Below, piece after piece: positions 34,476-46,976 of a DNA stretch of 64,000 nt. This stretch comes from Mermis nigrescens (taxonomy: Eukaryota; Nematoda; Enoplea; Mermithida; Mermithidae), in assembly GCA_036768485.1 (NCBI GenBank), contig JAVLUZ010000228.1:372001-436000 (forward strand). Direction: 5' to 3'. The position numbers and the translations under genes were made by a program. Numbering within the stretch: position 1 is the stretch's first letter; each line of letters starts with the position of its first letter. Under the pieces are notes generated by a model. The model worked only from the letters and a program-made list of their open reading frames with translations. It ran no database searches and was not told the origin of the DNA.

Positions 34476-34720
34476 CTCACGTGGCGCGGGGAGTTGGGGG
34501 TATGCACCCCCCAGAAGGCCGAATACCCCAGGAACCGAAATACCCCATAAAATTCAATTTTTGAAATTTTTTTGTTTATCGTAATTTTTCAGTGTTAATG
34601 GATAGTGCTCGATAAGAAACGTTGAAAAATAGTGTTTTTTGACATACTAACCTTTTAAGACCATTTTGTTACCCTTGAAATTTCTGCACCCCCCCAAGAA
34701 TTTTGGTGCTTCCCACCTAT
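34476..34720 (+). mobile_element. MITE copy 6 at the array edge
   Basis: Left end CTCACGTGGCG with left flank CTGGGCAG as in copy 1. The right end (TCCCACCTAT) is followed by unrelated sequence, without the expected duplication. Array homology stops here, so the copy is probably a recombination junction. Confidence 0.7.
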
Positions 34721-36619
34721 AATAACAATTGAGTAATTTTAGGGGAAAAAGAAACATTGAATAATCGTTCCGAAACAGAGATGAATAAATCTGCGTCCAA
34801 GTAAAAATGGCGATATATGTAGGTATATATTGAGTCTTCTGAGTGGTTTTTGCTCGTCTCTATTTAATAACTCGTTCGTAAAAAACTGAATAGTATAGTA
34901 TTATTCACATCATTACCTTTTTTTAACTTATGGCATTGGTGCACAAAGACTTACAGTAATCCATAATTAAGTAGAGGCACATCTTAAATGGACAACTGGA
35001 TCAACCGGTCAAGATTGTCGAGATAAAAAGTTTTTTAAGATTAAATGGCCTCGAAACTCAAAGTAGATGCCTAAGCTGTGCAGCCGTGCAGTTATTAATT
35101 CTTGAAAAATTACAATATGAAAATTTTCAAATTTCATCAGTTGATGACCATTTTGCCCGATTTCCCTTTGAAAAATCGTTTATTTTCTTTCTCTGTGGTT
35201 AAGTAGGTCCTAAACCCCACTGGCGCGATGTCTTGATTTTAACCATAAATTTTAAATCATATGATTCAACATTGTTATGTTAGACTTCAACCTACAATAT
35301 TAATTTTAAATTGTCTATGTGTATTCGAAAAAAGTTTTTACTGTATGATTGAGTGATTCTCATATTTTGCCTTAATGGGTATTCCTGGCTACTAATTCTC
35401 AATTTTAGATCAAGATGGTTCGATTTCGGATACTGAATCCCAAAAACGACGGATTACTAAAAATCGCTTTGGCGGCTATGACATATTGGTGATTACCGTT
35501 AGACAAATTTCTTGTGCCACCAAAGACCTACTTTTAATGCGTTATTGATAATTGTACATCACTTTACACCGCAGTGTAAACTGGGAAAAAACCATATGAA
35601 AAACTCTCTTTAAGGTCGTATTTTTCTTAAAATCTCAAATCGCAGCACATTGATTTAAATTTCAAAAGTTTCTTAGTAATGCATCGGCTCAGCTGACCTC
35701 ATTGTAGAATTTGGAGGAAATACACGATTTAGTTTTTTGACATGCACAGCCCAAAGATAGCCTATCCATAACGAAAAGTTTTGGGGGCTGTGTCATTTTG
35801 CAGGAGCACAGTTTGGTTCTTAATCTTCAATTTTGACCTCTGGGGTTTACTTAACCTTCGATTCCGAATTGAGTAATAAATTATTGAATTTTTAATTGAA
35901 ACGGTTGAAAAACGGGTTGACAGAAAATTATGAAAGACTCTAAAAAACATGACTCATCAGTGAAAGGGCGAGCTCGCAGTAAGCCAAAATATCAACATAT
36001 GAATTCACTTGGTGTAAACGATCGTACGTACGCCACAATGTAAATCAATTGAAAACAGCAGACGCCTGGCTTGTGAAAAGACTTACACGATTTCAGATAT
36101 CTCTACTTATAGCGATTATATGTACGGGGAACCTTTTGCGTTTGTTTACAACGCGGACAAGCATTAAATTATTTTCTGCGTAGTTTACAATGCCCCTAAA
36201 TGTCGCACGAGCTGCGAAATGAAGCTGTTAAGTTCGGGGCGCAGCGTTTCTACTGATATCTGCCTAATGCCTACTGGTCGGGATGATCCCTTTTGCTAAT
36301 TTATCGAATAGATTAATTTAACTTTTACTTACAATTCCTGCATAAAATAATCCCGACTTACGGCTTATCGAAATGAGAATCGCGACGGAAGACGAAGAGG
36401 AACCGAAAATCATAAGATTTAAAAAAAGAATTCAGTATGTAAAAAAGACAACGCGGGCAAATTCGTTAATACTCGTAATATTCCAAGAGAAAAAACGCTG
36501 ACGCTCTGATTTATGATTTTACACAAGGTACTGAAGCCATTTTACATCTATATAATCCGCTTTATATGCAACTTTCAAAATGCGCGTTTTAGTCGGAACT
36601 GATTTATGGATTATTTAAT
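34721..36619. other. Unassigned non-array DNA
   Basis: AT-rich sequence without matches to the array units or the element families described here. Only short open frames with no signal, motif or splice context. I see no gene, RNA or repeat in it. Confidence 0.4.
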
Positions 36620-37515
36620 TAAGTTGGGCCAGGTAGGGGAGTAACTTAAGAATATGGTACTTTCAGAATACTAAGAAATAAACTTCAGAAAAGGCGAATT
36701 TTCTCGCTCAGTACATAGAACATGTTGAAAGAAAGCGCGGAAAAAAATTTCATCCGTCTATGATCAATATTACAACGGCTATGGGTTTCGGTAATTAGCC
36801 TCTTCTCGACCTACATAAGCAAGCATCGTCTCGGCCTAAGTATTTGAAGATTCAAACAGCTGAATGCAGAATCACATGCAGATACTCAATTTACGTCGTC
36901 CTAAGCATCTACATAAATATCGACCTAAGCATCTATAAATCATCCTAAGCATCTATACATCGACCTTAGCATCCATACATCGATCTAAGCATCTAAACAT
37001 CGAACTAAGCATTTATACATCGACCTGAGCGGGAGCGACTTCGACCTAAGCAGCTTAAAACACCTTTTCAGATATACTAAGCCTAAGCCTAAGTATAATA
37101 GAAGCAAAAACTTAGATTTTCCTATATCTTATCAAGTAAAACCGAAACAAACATGCAAAGAAATATGAAAATTTTTTTAAGTTTTTAAAATTTCGAACAG
37201 CTTTTCGCGCCTTTTTTCTTTCTTCTCCTTCATTGCTATGCTTCCTGTCGTAATTTCAGCCTATATTATTTATTTCTGACAAATGTGTTAGTCCTTGGAT
37301 CGAGCCGTTTAATCGTCCCACCCAAGACTCACATAGAGAGTTGCCTGAAACTTTGCAAGTGTGGCTCAGATTTTCACCAAATTTTTTTCCGCGCTTCAAT
37401 TTATCATGTTCTACCATTTTGGCGCAAAAATTTTGGCATTCCATATTCGTTTTGCTCCATTTCTAAAAGTACCATATTCTTAAGTTTAGCCCAGGCAGGG
37501 CTTGTTTGATTTCCA
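36620..37515 (+). mobile_element. Small fold-back element
   Basis: Left arm gggccaggtaggggag...cttaagaatatggtac (36628-36660) and aagcgcggaaaaaaattt (36733) are inverted at the right as aaatttttttccgcgctt (37380) and gtaccatattcttaag...gcccaggcag (37468-37500). Spacer contains the minisatellite below. No target duplication was identified. Noncoding. Confidence 0.55.
36876..37040 (+). repeat. Minisatellite, about 18-20 bp unit
   Basis: Degenerate repeats of catcgacctaagcatctata, eight or so copies. Confidence 0.75.
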
Positions 37516-39421
37516 AGCAAGTTTCATTTTGATCGTATTCATTTGCATCTTTTACGTGCCATTGAGCAAGATTTGCATTGTTTTTTTGTCTTGCCCTTCT
37601 CAATTTCCTTTATTTATATGGCGATTCGTATTTTGCACGCAGCTATTGTTTTTAGACGCGCATATCGTTTGTGGCGATTAGCGCGTAGAAATGTGCTAAA
37701 GTCTGCCCATCTTTCATTACGTCGGCCACGTTATTAGATATGCTATTTTTATAACTTTTTTGGATTACCCGGATTAACTCCGGATAAATGTCAGATTAAA
37801 ATTCGCGTCCGTTTGTCCGATCAAAATCTCTTCTGTAAACGCGGTTTTTTTGCATTTTCAACAGCGCGCTTCCTGTTCGCAATTATACATTGACACGTAC
37901 AAGTATTTGCGTTACAATAATACGAATTAAGACGACTTATTAGATTTACGCGATCTTTGCAATGTTGCACATTAAACACCATAAAGAACGTGTACAATAT
38001 TTTAGCTAATTTCCGTTATTAAACATCAAATAAAAAACACGTATTCAAACGGTTTTTTCGCGGAAATAACTAAAACTTTACACAAAAATAAGTGAATTAT
38101 GTTGACAAAGCAAGAATCCTCAGTAGCGTGTGGAAAATGAAATGATTCGTTGTAAACTTATTGAGCTGACGTTGCAAGTTTCGGTGAGCTTGATAAAAAT
38201 AGGAAAGTTTATTAAAATTGTCGGACGAAGGCTAGCTTTAAGAGACTAAGTAATAATTTCTGATTAGCGCTCCTTAATGATATCTTGATATTTATCATTG
38301 ATCTTATAGTCTGTTTCATAAAATTTCACATAATTTTCACATAAATTTTCACATAACAGCTCAATGCTATAATCGCAATCTGTCATCCTATTGTCGGAGA
38401 TGGTTTTAAAACTTTTGACCGAATAAGTGTGAAACAGACTCAGTTTCTGTTGTCGGAAATCTGAAGCACGTTTGTCATCAGTTGCATCTACCGGTTTTTT
38501 GCAAATGGGGGCAAAGCGACCCATTTGCAAAAAAAGTTGATCCATCAAAACGGGCAGCGAAGCGCCTTTTCTGCTAGTCTAACATTAATTTCGTCCGGTT
38601 ATTGCCATAACTTCGAATCCTTAAATTTTAACTTTACGTCAAATCGATCTTGTTTTGATACATGGAAATTTTAATTTTGTTATTAAATAATTAATAAGTA
38701 ATCCTGGTCGTGTCCTGATGAATAAGACAAAAATACGTTTTACTTTTCATTTTTATTTCTCTTATCCCAATAGTCGAACAGGTATTCGAAATTTCCTATA
38801 TATGATTTCGTTTGATTTCCTCTCAATTTTTGATAGGATAGTCCCACACGCCTACCATTGCTGACCGCTCCTTGGCTGAATGAGTGTCAGGCAGTAACTT
38901 ACACGAGACCTTTTGTATAAAGAGTGTCTATAAGATACTTTACACTATTCGATTCTATTCAAAATTCCATCCTCTAGTGATTATTTCTCGCATCTCAAGA
39001 AACACCAAAATTTTGGAATATATATATAATGGTTTCTAATCACTGACGAATTTCGCCTAATTTTTGCCTCAACTCTGATTTGGTCTTTATTCAAAGCATC
39101 AACTTGGTGAGGCAGTGCCAAGTGATTTAGTTCAACGTTCGATTAAAAGAAAGAAATACGCACCTGGTCGTATTTGATCAGACTGAAGTGGCGTACGACC
39201 ATGGCTGACCGGAAGAGGGGCGGTCAAAAATTTAAAAGTCGATCGTTTCTTGGGTTAAAATGATCTCAAAAACTAATTTAAATGCTAAAATAGCCCTAAG
39301 ACTACATTATTTAAGTTTCGAGCACGTTTTAAGATAGTTTTTAATAACCATCCACTTTTGGCCTTCATATCGCCTCAATTTCCTTGGAAAATTTTCTTTT
39401 TTCTCATTCTGGGGTCTAACC
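37516..39421. other. Unassigned non-array DNA
   Basis: No element ends or repeats recognised. A 94-codon open frame on the minus strand (38548-38264) has no supporting features. Nothing else is visible. Confidence 0.35.
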
Positions 39422-39683
39422 TATAGGTGGGTGGCACCGAAATTCTGGGGGGTGCAAGATTTTTTATAGGTCAAAAAATGGCCTTAAAAATTGTATGTAT
39501 TATGACTAAAAACACCATTTTTCAACGTTTCTTATCGTGCGCTATCCATTGGCATCAAAAAATTGCGGAAAAAACATTAAAAAATTTTGAAAAATTGAAT
39601 CTGGGGGGGTATTTTGGCTTCTTTGGGGGTATTTTGGTTTTTCGCGGGTGCATACCCCCAACCCTCCCCCACGTCTACGTGTA
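39422..39683 (-). mobile_element. MITE copy 7
   Basis: Inverted orientation. Flanks GTCTAACC (39414-39421) and GTCTAGCC (39684-39691) form an 8-bp duplication with one mismatch. Confidence 0.8.
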
Positions 39684-39762
39684 GTCTAGCCCCTGCCCAA
39701 ACGCCCATCAAACAATTCTTATTTGTTTTTTCCCGAAATCTTATAGCAAAATAGAGACAGAT

Positions 39763-40193
39763 TTAACGAAAAAAAGAGGAAACATCGATCAAATCGCGGA
39801 TCCCAATGACGTCATTGCGTTCAAATTTTTTCTCCGAAACTCTGCGCCCATCTCTACCACCTGTATAATTTTGTCGACTCCAACCGAACACAACGGACAA
39901 CATCTCTTCAGCCGACTGCAAAAACAAAAGTTCTGCTGTCGTTTTTAGATTAGCCTCATAAATATTATCTTCCTTGTCGTTGGACATGAATTGAACGACG
40001 TGAGTAACGTAATCGTATTTGTAGTAGGGACCAGAAGTAGTCACTTCTTCTGGCAATTTGCCAATACTCCTTAATTCGTTTTTTCCGATGTCTGCGTCGA
40101 AAACCCAAATTTCGTTGCTTTCTTCGTTACCAAAAATGAATAGTGATCGACCGATTTGGATACTACGAGCAATATCTAAATGACTGATCGGTA
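39763..40193 (-). CDS. Candidate last exon of a minus-strand gene
   Basis: Open frame reading toward TAA at 39765-39763, with IGRSLFIFGNEESNEIWVFD, then TSGPYYKYDYVTHVVQFMS and a basic/acidic C-terminus. The amino-acid mix is protein-like, with alternating hydrophobic and polar residues typical of beta strands, and it resembles the two candidate exons further upstream on the minus strand. The 5' end coincides with the fold-back target site at 40194-40203; the last 12 nt of this exon before the insertion lie at 41512-41523. No family recognised; a beta-propeller-like fold is a guess. Confidence 0.45.
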
Positions 40194-40203
40194 TGCACGT
40201 CGA

Positions 40204-41511
40204 TTGTGCCTCAACACTCCCACCGTCTCAACATTCCCACTGTCTCAACATTCCCACTGTCTCAACACTCCCACTCGAATTCTCAGCACTCCCACCGTCT
40301 CAACATTCCCACTGTCTCAACATTCCCACCGTCTCAACACTCCCACTCGAATTCTCAACACTCCCACTGTCTCAACATTCCCACCGTCTCAACATTCCCA
40401 CTCGAATTCTCAACACTCCCACTCGAATCTCAACATTCCCACTGTCTCAACATTCCCACTGTCTCAACATTCCCACCGTCTCAACACTCCCACTCGAATT
40501 CTCAACACTCCCATTGTCTCAACATTTCCACTGTCTCAACATTCCCACTGTCTCAACACTCCCACTCGAATTCTCAACACTCCCACTGTCTCCAGCATTC
40601 CCACTGTCGCAATGCTAAACGGGACCATATGAGCATGAACCCCCTCTCGCCCAAGAATCTGGCGAACTTCCTAGAATTCTTATCATTGATACTATTTGGG
40701 ACTTGATCCCGCCTGGAGCCCCATAATTTTTACGCTGCCCATGCATGAACGGTAAATTTCACTTAGGGCGATAAGATTTACAACCTTGTACATATTCCAG
40801 TTCAGATTTAGGATTTTATATATCACTTATTGGTGATAAGATCTACGACCTTGCACATACCATAGCTTCGCCACTGAAATTTGCGAAACAGTGGTATGTG
40901 GCATCCGTGGCAGTAAAATCCGGAATCCGTTGAAGTAGAATATGTGCAAGGTCGTAGATCTTATCATCAATAAATGATATATGAAATCATAAATCTGAAC
41001 TGGAATATGTGCAAGGTTGTAAATCTTATCGCCCTTAAGTGAAATTTACCGTTCATGCATGGGCAGCGTAAAAATTATGGGGCTCCAGGCGGGATCAAGT
41101 CCCAAAAAGTATCAATGATAATAATTCTAGGAAGTTCGCCAGATTCTTGGGCGAGAGGGGGTTCATGCTCATATATGATCCCGTTTAGCATTGCGACAGT
41201 GGGAATGTTGAGACAGTGGGAGTGTTGAGAATTCGAGTGGGAGTGTTGAGACAGGGAATGTTGAGACAGTGGAATGTTGAGACAGTGGGAGTGTTGAGAA
41301 TTCGAGTGGGAGTGTTGAGACAGTGGGAATGTTGAGACAGTGGGAGTGTTGAGAATTCGAGTGGGAGTGTTGAGACGGTGGGAATGTTGAGACAGTGGGA
41401 ATGTTGAGACGGTGGGAGTGTTGAGAATTCGAGTGGGAGTGTTGGAGACAGTGGGGAATGTTGGACAGTGGGAGATGTTGAGGCGGTGGGAAGTGTTGAG
41501 ACAGCACTACC
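40204..41511 (+). mobile_element. Fold-back element, young copy
   Basis: Two arms of about 600 bp (40204-40860 and 40945-41511) are near-perfect inverted repeats around an 80-bp loop. The outer part of each arm is a 15-bp minisatellite (CTCAACACTCCCACT or its inverse). Exact 10-bp duplication TGCACGTCGA at 40194-40203 and 41512-41521. Same family as 4718-5657; both insertion sites end in TCGA. Open frames through the minisatellite reflect its 15-bp period. Noncoding. Confidence 0.92.
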
Positions 41512-41523
41512 TGCACGTCGACC
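41512..41523 (-). CDS. Candidate 5' end of the interrupted exon
   Basis: Minus-strand CTGCTAG acceptor (AG at 41525-41524) is followed by GG TCG ACG, which continues in frame into 40193-39763 if the fold-back and one target copy are ignored. The two leading bases fit the phase left by the donor at 43746. Weak on its own because it is so short. Confidence 0.3.
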
Positions 41524-43746
41524 CTAGCAGGGGTGATTTAAGCGGAAGAAGTGGGGGGGGGGGCCGGCCGCCCCCAGCATTGGCCGAGAATAGTTACCAA
41601 ATTAAAGAATGGATGTGTAATCTGCGAAGATTCCCGGCCGTCAGTGGCTATATTACTCAAGTTTTATTAATACTATTTATAATATATTATAATATAATAA
41701 TAATATTATAATAATAGGATTTATGTATTTACCTATTAAGGACATTTATTTACTCTCTTGGAGGCTTATAATCCACACTTTTTCTCAGGGGATAATTAAA
41801 ACAAGTTCAAGATAGAGCAAAAACAGCTATTTCAGAATATTTTTCTTCCAGCTTCACGTGTAGGTTTTGACGCTTCGCGTCAAATGTTACAAGGAAATCG
41901 AGCAATTACGAATATTTAAGCTTCTAAACATTTTTCGGCCTGAATTTGTAAAATTTTCGGGTGCTCCGCGCCAGATTTTCGTTAAAGTCAAAAAAATTGA
42001 TAATTTTTTCGCTAAAAATGCCGAAAATCTTGAAAGCTTTTCGAAAACATGTTACGCCGAAAGCGATTTTAAATAAAATTAGACGACGCAATACGCCGAT
42101 AAAACGCTATTTCGCACGTGAAGGGCAAATTTTTGGACCCATTTTCGACTGTTTTTCAAAAAGTTAGGGTACCGTCCATACGTGTTCATGCGGATGAGGG
42201 TTTGACCATCACAAAAATGGGGGATACGGATAACTCGCCCCCTACCCACATCTCGCCACCACACAATTCGCTCCTCCCCCACAGCTCGCCTTCTAACTCG
42301 CCCCCACACAACCCGCCTCCTTCACAAATCGCCCCCCCCCCCACAACTCACCCTCCCCCTTAACACGTCATCCACAACTGGCCCCCGGAACTCCAACCCA
42401 AAGATGCATAATTACTAATGAAATTATGTATTTTAGAGTCTATATGGGAGCTTCACGTGAAATCATTTTTTTTGCGAAAATTGTGAAAAGAATATGCCTT
42501 TTTTAGCGTTTTTAGCTCATTTATGGCTTAAAAGTCGCAAATTTTGGGCGCTTCGCGCCACGCACAGATTTTTTATTACAATTTGTTCAATTTACTCAAT
42601 AAATTTCAATTTTTTTCTAGATTTTTTATGTTTTTATGTTCTAGAAAGAACGAGCATTGTCCAAAATGTCAAAAAACAGTGTTTTTGACGTGTCCTTTCG
42701 TTTTTAGCCCAATAAAGGCACTTTTAAAAATTTTTTCCGCCTGACCCCCAGAATTCGCATGCTGTACATGTATGGACCCCCCGTTACGAAAATCCTAGAT
42801 CCGCCACTGGTCTCTAGATCATACGTGGAGTTATAGAGCTATGTAGTATTAAAAGTTTCGGTCCTACTTTAGTCTGTTTCACACAACTTCGGTCATAAAT
42901 TTTAAAACTATCTGCGGAAATAAGCTGGCAGATTGCTATTATAGAATTGATCTGATATATAAATATCGTAATCCTCGGCCTACTGCCGATGAAAATTCTT
43001 AGAAATACCTAAAAACTAAGCTTTTACTCATGTTTTCAAATTCTTTTACACCTTTGTGAACATTGAAAATCCTAAACGCCTAGATTTTCCATTATTTAAT
43101 TCGTTCATGTCGTTTTCGGATGTTTCAATATTTTCAAAATCACAAACTCTCGTTTTTGTCTACATGGTTTTACTTATTATCTGTATAGGATTAATGAGCT
43201 TTAAATCGCATCCATCACAAAAATCTAAGCTTCCTAATTTGATATCGCACAGATAATGTTTCCATAAATTTTTCGATTATTTTTTAAATTTTCTGAATCT
43301 CTTTACAAGCATTACAGTTTTTATTTCACGTAGATTAAGGTAAATATGTATAGACATTTATAAGCATGGTTTAAAAAAGTTACACGCATTCGGCGGGGCA
43401 AGATCACATTTGCAGGAATTTCGCCCCTTCAACATGACCTTAGAAAAGTTACTATCTGAAGGGCTTTTAAATTAATTTCTCGGCTACGATTTTTCGTTTT
43501 TTAGTCAGTTTAATCACATTTTGTTCAATTTTAATTTTTTTAAAGTTTTTATCTTTCTGCGCTCTAAATTCTACTGGAAAAAGTCCCAAAGAATTGTTTT
43601 TGACAAATTAGGAATCGGTTTTTCCGAAAGCTTTATAAGTTTTGAATTTTTTTATGAGTGCAATTAAAAATGCACAAAATATTTTGGGAACTAAGCCCCT
43701 AAATTTCTACGGTCGATTTTTCCCTACGAGGAGGCCTACCGCTTAC
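41524..43746. other. Candidate intron with low-complexity DNA
   Basis: Holds an AT-only stretch (41665-41715), a C-rich tract of cccccacaactc type (42230-42365), and isolated GC palindromes near 41870, 41965 and 42548. No element ends or convincing open frames were found. Confidence 0.4.
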
Positions 43747-44116
43747 CAGTCGAAAAATGGTGGCCGGAACCCGTCGATTTTCGTTCCTCGAAAGTTGCCC
43801 CGGATTCGTTCCGCTCGGCCGCGAAAAAACGCATTGAATTCCTCGATGCATCGGCTTCCTTGAACCACAAATACAATTTGTCATGGCTGGGACTAAAACC
43901 CAATAATGCTAAAGTGCCTAATTCGCCATTGTAGTCGAATTTTCGATTATCGAATAAGGCCCACGGTCGGCAGGCGACATTTACGAATCGACCTTGCTTA
44001 TCAAATTCGAACATCAGTCGCTTGATTGCCAAGTTACTGCCAAATTCTTCGGCGACGTAATAGCCGTCCGGTGAGTCGAACAATTGATAATGGGTCGGTT
44101 TTCTTGAGCTTCTAGT
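43747..44116 (-). CDS. Candidate internal exon of a minus-strand gene
   Basis: 370 bp open frame on the minus strand between an ATTCAG acceptor (AG at 44118-44117) and a strong donor G|GTAAGC (GT at 43746-43745). Encodes about 123 residues, including LFDSPDGYYVAEEFGS, a FEFDKQGRFVNVACRPW stretch and GFSPSHDKLYLWFKE. The composition is that of a real beta-rich protein and is unlike the repeat-derived frames nearby. It ends in phase 1, which matches the GG start of the candidate exon at 41523. No domain recognised. Confidence 0.5.
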
Positions 44117-44172
44117 CTGAATTCTCGTATGTTTAGATAAATTGAAGTGAAGTTTAGTTTGAAGGTCTAGAC

Positions 44173-44433
44173 CGTAGGTGGACAGCACCAAGATTCTGGG
44201 GGGTACAAGATTTTTCAAAGCTCAAAACATGGTCTTAAAAATGGTAGCATGGCGAAAAAATGCCATTTTCTAATGTTTCTCATCAAGCACTATCCATTGG
44301 CATCAAAAAATTGCGAAAAAAATTTTAAAATAATTTAAAATTGAATTCTGGGGGGTATTTTGGTTCCTGAGAGGCAGTACTCAATTTTCTGGGGGTGCAT
44401 ATCCCCCGATCCCCGCCCCTACGCTCACGTGTG
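44173..44433 (-). mobile_element. MITE copy 8
   Basis: Inverted orientation, exact 8-bp duplication GTCTAGAC at 44165-44172 and 44434-44441. Confidence 0.88.
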
Positions 44434-45627
44434 GTCTAGACATACTTCCCCCTCCCCAGCATTGAAACATCCTGCTAAAATCGATAGCCCTCAGAATTGA
44501 ATTTTTGGCATATTTTTGGGATTTTAAGCCGGTTTTGACTCTCCATCTACATCCCCCCCATAATTAGGGCTGCTCATGTACGGTCCAGACCTTTAATGGA
44601 AAACACGGATAGCGTGGATATTTTTGAGAAAAATTGGCCAATTGAATGCCTAAAATTGACGAAAATCAAAAATTTCCGACAAAAGTGATTGAAATTAGCC
44701 GGAAAGTGCGTATTATAGTTTTCGCGCTACGTTTCGTGCACTGATTTTATTATTTTGTATTATTATTCTATATTATTCATATTACAATTACAATCTTGTT
44801 TTATATTTATATTTTCGATATTTTTGTATAAATATTATTTATATCCTATTTAAAATATCATTTATTTTCTTTATATTATTTTTATAACGTTTTACAACGT
44901 GATTCCTGCATGAATGTCTGACCACACAGTCAGGCAGCATTCATGAGGAATTGTCGATTTTTTTCCATTTTTTCGCAAATTTGTGACGCATGCGATAGCG
45001 CTTGACGAAAAACAGGGTGTTTCCTGCCCGTCAGCAATGTCTTGACCTTAATAAATTTTAGGACTCTGCCTCTGACCCCCCAAAAAGTTAGGCAATCGCT
45101 GTGTAGGCTAGAGTGAGTATTAACCTCACCATGAATTCTAAAATCAGACAGGCCCATCGTTGTATAAATTTAGTCCGAATAAAAGTAAGTGAAGTTAAAT
45201 AATTCAGATAATTTTATCAACAATTTGAATTTAAATTACATTTAAATTCGACATTGCTGCCTAATTTTAGTTTTTTTCGGCTCGGTTAAAAGTAAAACTG
45301 GAAATGTTTTAGCAAGAAGCGACACCTTAACTGAAGTTACTACAGAAAATTCTGAATATCTTCTCATTAGTAAAAAAATTGATCTTTCAGATGTGAAACG
45401 ATTCCGAAATTTCTTAGCCTCTTATGACTTTTTTCTTATCGCCTTCTGAGTTTTATTCCCTGTTCATTCAGAATTGTATCTTCTTATTGACCCATTCCTT
45501 CCTAAAATTTCGAAAACAATCATTCTGCTACTATAAAAGTGGAACTCGGTTGGGCGTCAGATGCGCTGCCATAGCCAAGTGCGCCGCCGGTTCAAACACG
45601 CTGCGGCGTTCGATAGAGCCGCCGTGG
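44434..45627. other. Candidate intron, nothing recognised
   Basis: AT-rich filler with a long A/T stretch at 44750-44890. The last 100 bases (45540-45627) contain short GC-rich words such as caagtgcgccgccgg that recur near 45870 and inverted near 47040. Confidence 0.35.
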
Positions 45628-45862
45628 AATATGTGGGCGGCACCAAAATTCTGGTGGGGTGCAAGATTTTTCAAAGGTAAAAAAATAGCTTTCAAATGGT
45701 GGTATGGCGAAAAAAACACCATTTTTCAACGTTTCACATCGAGCACTATCCATTGGCATCAAAAATTGCGGAAAAACGAAAGTAAATTTTCAGAAATTGA
45801 ATTCTGGCGAATTTTGGTTTTTGGGGGTTGTATACCCCCCAAACCCCCCACGCCCAGGTATG
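45628..45862 (-). mobile_element. MITE copy 9
   Basis: Inverted. Ends AATATGTGGGCGG and GCCCAGGTATG. Flanks CGCCGTGG and CGCCGAAG match in 6 of 8. Confidence 0.7.
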
Positions 45863-46713
45863 CGCCGAAGTCAAGTGCGCTGCCGGAGGCGAGTGTGCCT
45901 CCAAATAGATATTACTCTCGAGCGCGTATAGTTTGCGGTAAGTACCTAATTTGGTAGGCGCATGCGCTTATTGTACCATTTGTTCCTACAAAGGATGCAA
46001 AGTTTTATTTAAATTTAGTGTAGGGAATTTTATTTAAATTAAGTGTAGTCTAACATTACCACCGCCCGAAATTTGTGAAAAGAATAGCGGCTTCTCTCAG
46101 CCTTGGAAGACAGGCAGCCGGGATATATGCAGTGGCAATGTTGGAGCCATTTACAGGTACTCATCAACGAAACATAACTCAAAAGGGTCCATGGGTGCCT
46201 GCCTACCTTTTACGTTTTTGTCAAATACCTTTTTACTGATTGACCTTTTACCGCTTACTTACCTCAAAACTTACCTTTATAGAATTTTCCGATAGCATAA
46301 TATTGTCTGTGCATTAATGACCCTACAACGCATAGGTGCACAGCATGGTCGATCTGAAGGGATCGGCCAGCCGATTTGGAGCGGGGTCATGAATTGAGCA
46401 TTTCTGGGCGAAAAGGACTCCAGAAACTGGTATAAGCGCTAAAATAGCTTTAAACTACGTTTATACACAGTTTCCGGTCAATTCAAAGCACTTTTCCGGA
46501 AAAATTTTAATTTTCATCCATTTTTTGCCTTCATTTTGTCTTACTTTTTCAAAAATGACTCACTATTCGCATTAGGGGACTAGACCGCCAAGCCCTTCCA
46601 CGTGCATGTCTGGTCCAACGTATACTATGCTTGCATCTTCAAGCACAACACACTATGCGTGCGAACACAATTTGTTTACACATTTGGCTGTGCACTCGCC
46701 CTTGGCAGCGCAC
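45863..46713. other. Candidate intron, nothing recognised
   Basis: Starts in GC-rich aagtgcgctgccgg words. Bases 46340-46570 resemble, in inverse, the post-gene blocks of the array (gatcggccagccgatt, actggtataagcgctaaaat). No coding sequence. Confidence 0.35.
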
Positions 46714-46976
46714 CACACCTGGGCGTGGGGAAGGGAGGTTTAGGGGGTGTGCACCCCCTCCAGATACCAAAATAGCCCCCAAGAAACGAAACTCCCCCCA
46801 AATTCAATTTTTTAAAATTTTTTCTGTTTTTTTCGCATTTTTTTATGGCAATGGATAGCGCCCGATGAAAAACGTTGAAAAATGATGCTTTTTAGTCATA
46901 CCACAATTTTTAGGGCTTTTTTTGACCTTTGAAAAATCTTGCATCCCCCCCAGAATTTTGGTGCCGCCCATGTATG
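46714..46976 (+). mobile_element. MITE copy 10
   Basis: Ends CACACCTGGGCG and GCCCATGTATG. Exact 8-bp duplication CAGCGCAC at 46706-46713 and 46977-46984. Confidence 0.9.

Noticed and set aside
38264..38548. 94-codon minus-strand open frame starting with ATG
   Set aside because: C-terminal half comes from short direct repeats (ttatgtgaaaat); no domain, splice or neighbour support.
40180..40706. Overlapping open frames of 140-166 codons rich in His, Ser, Thr and Pro
   Set aside because: The 15-bp repeat is a multiple of three, so several frames stay open. Three overlapping frames encode the same repetitive peptide and lie in the fold-back arm.
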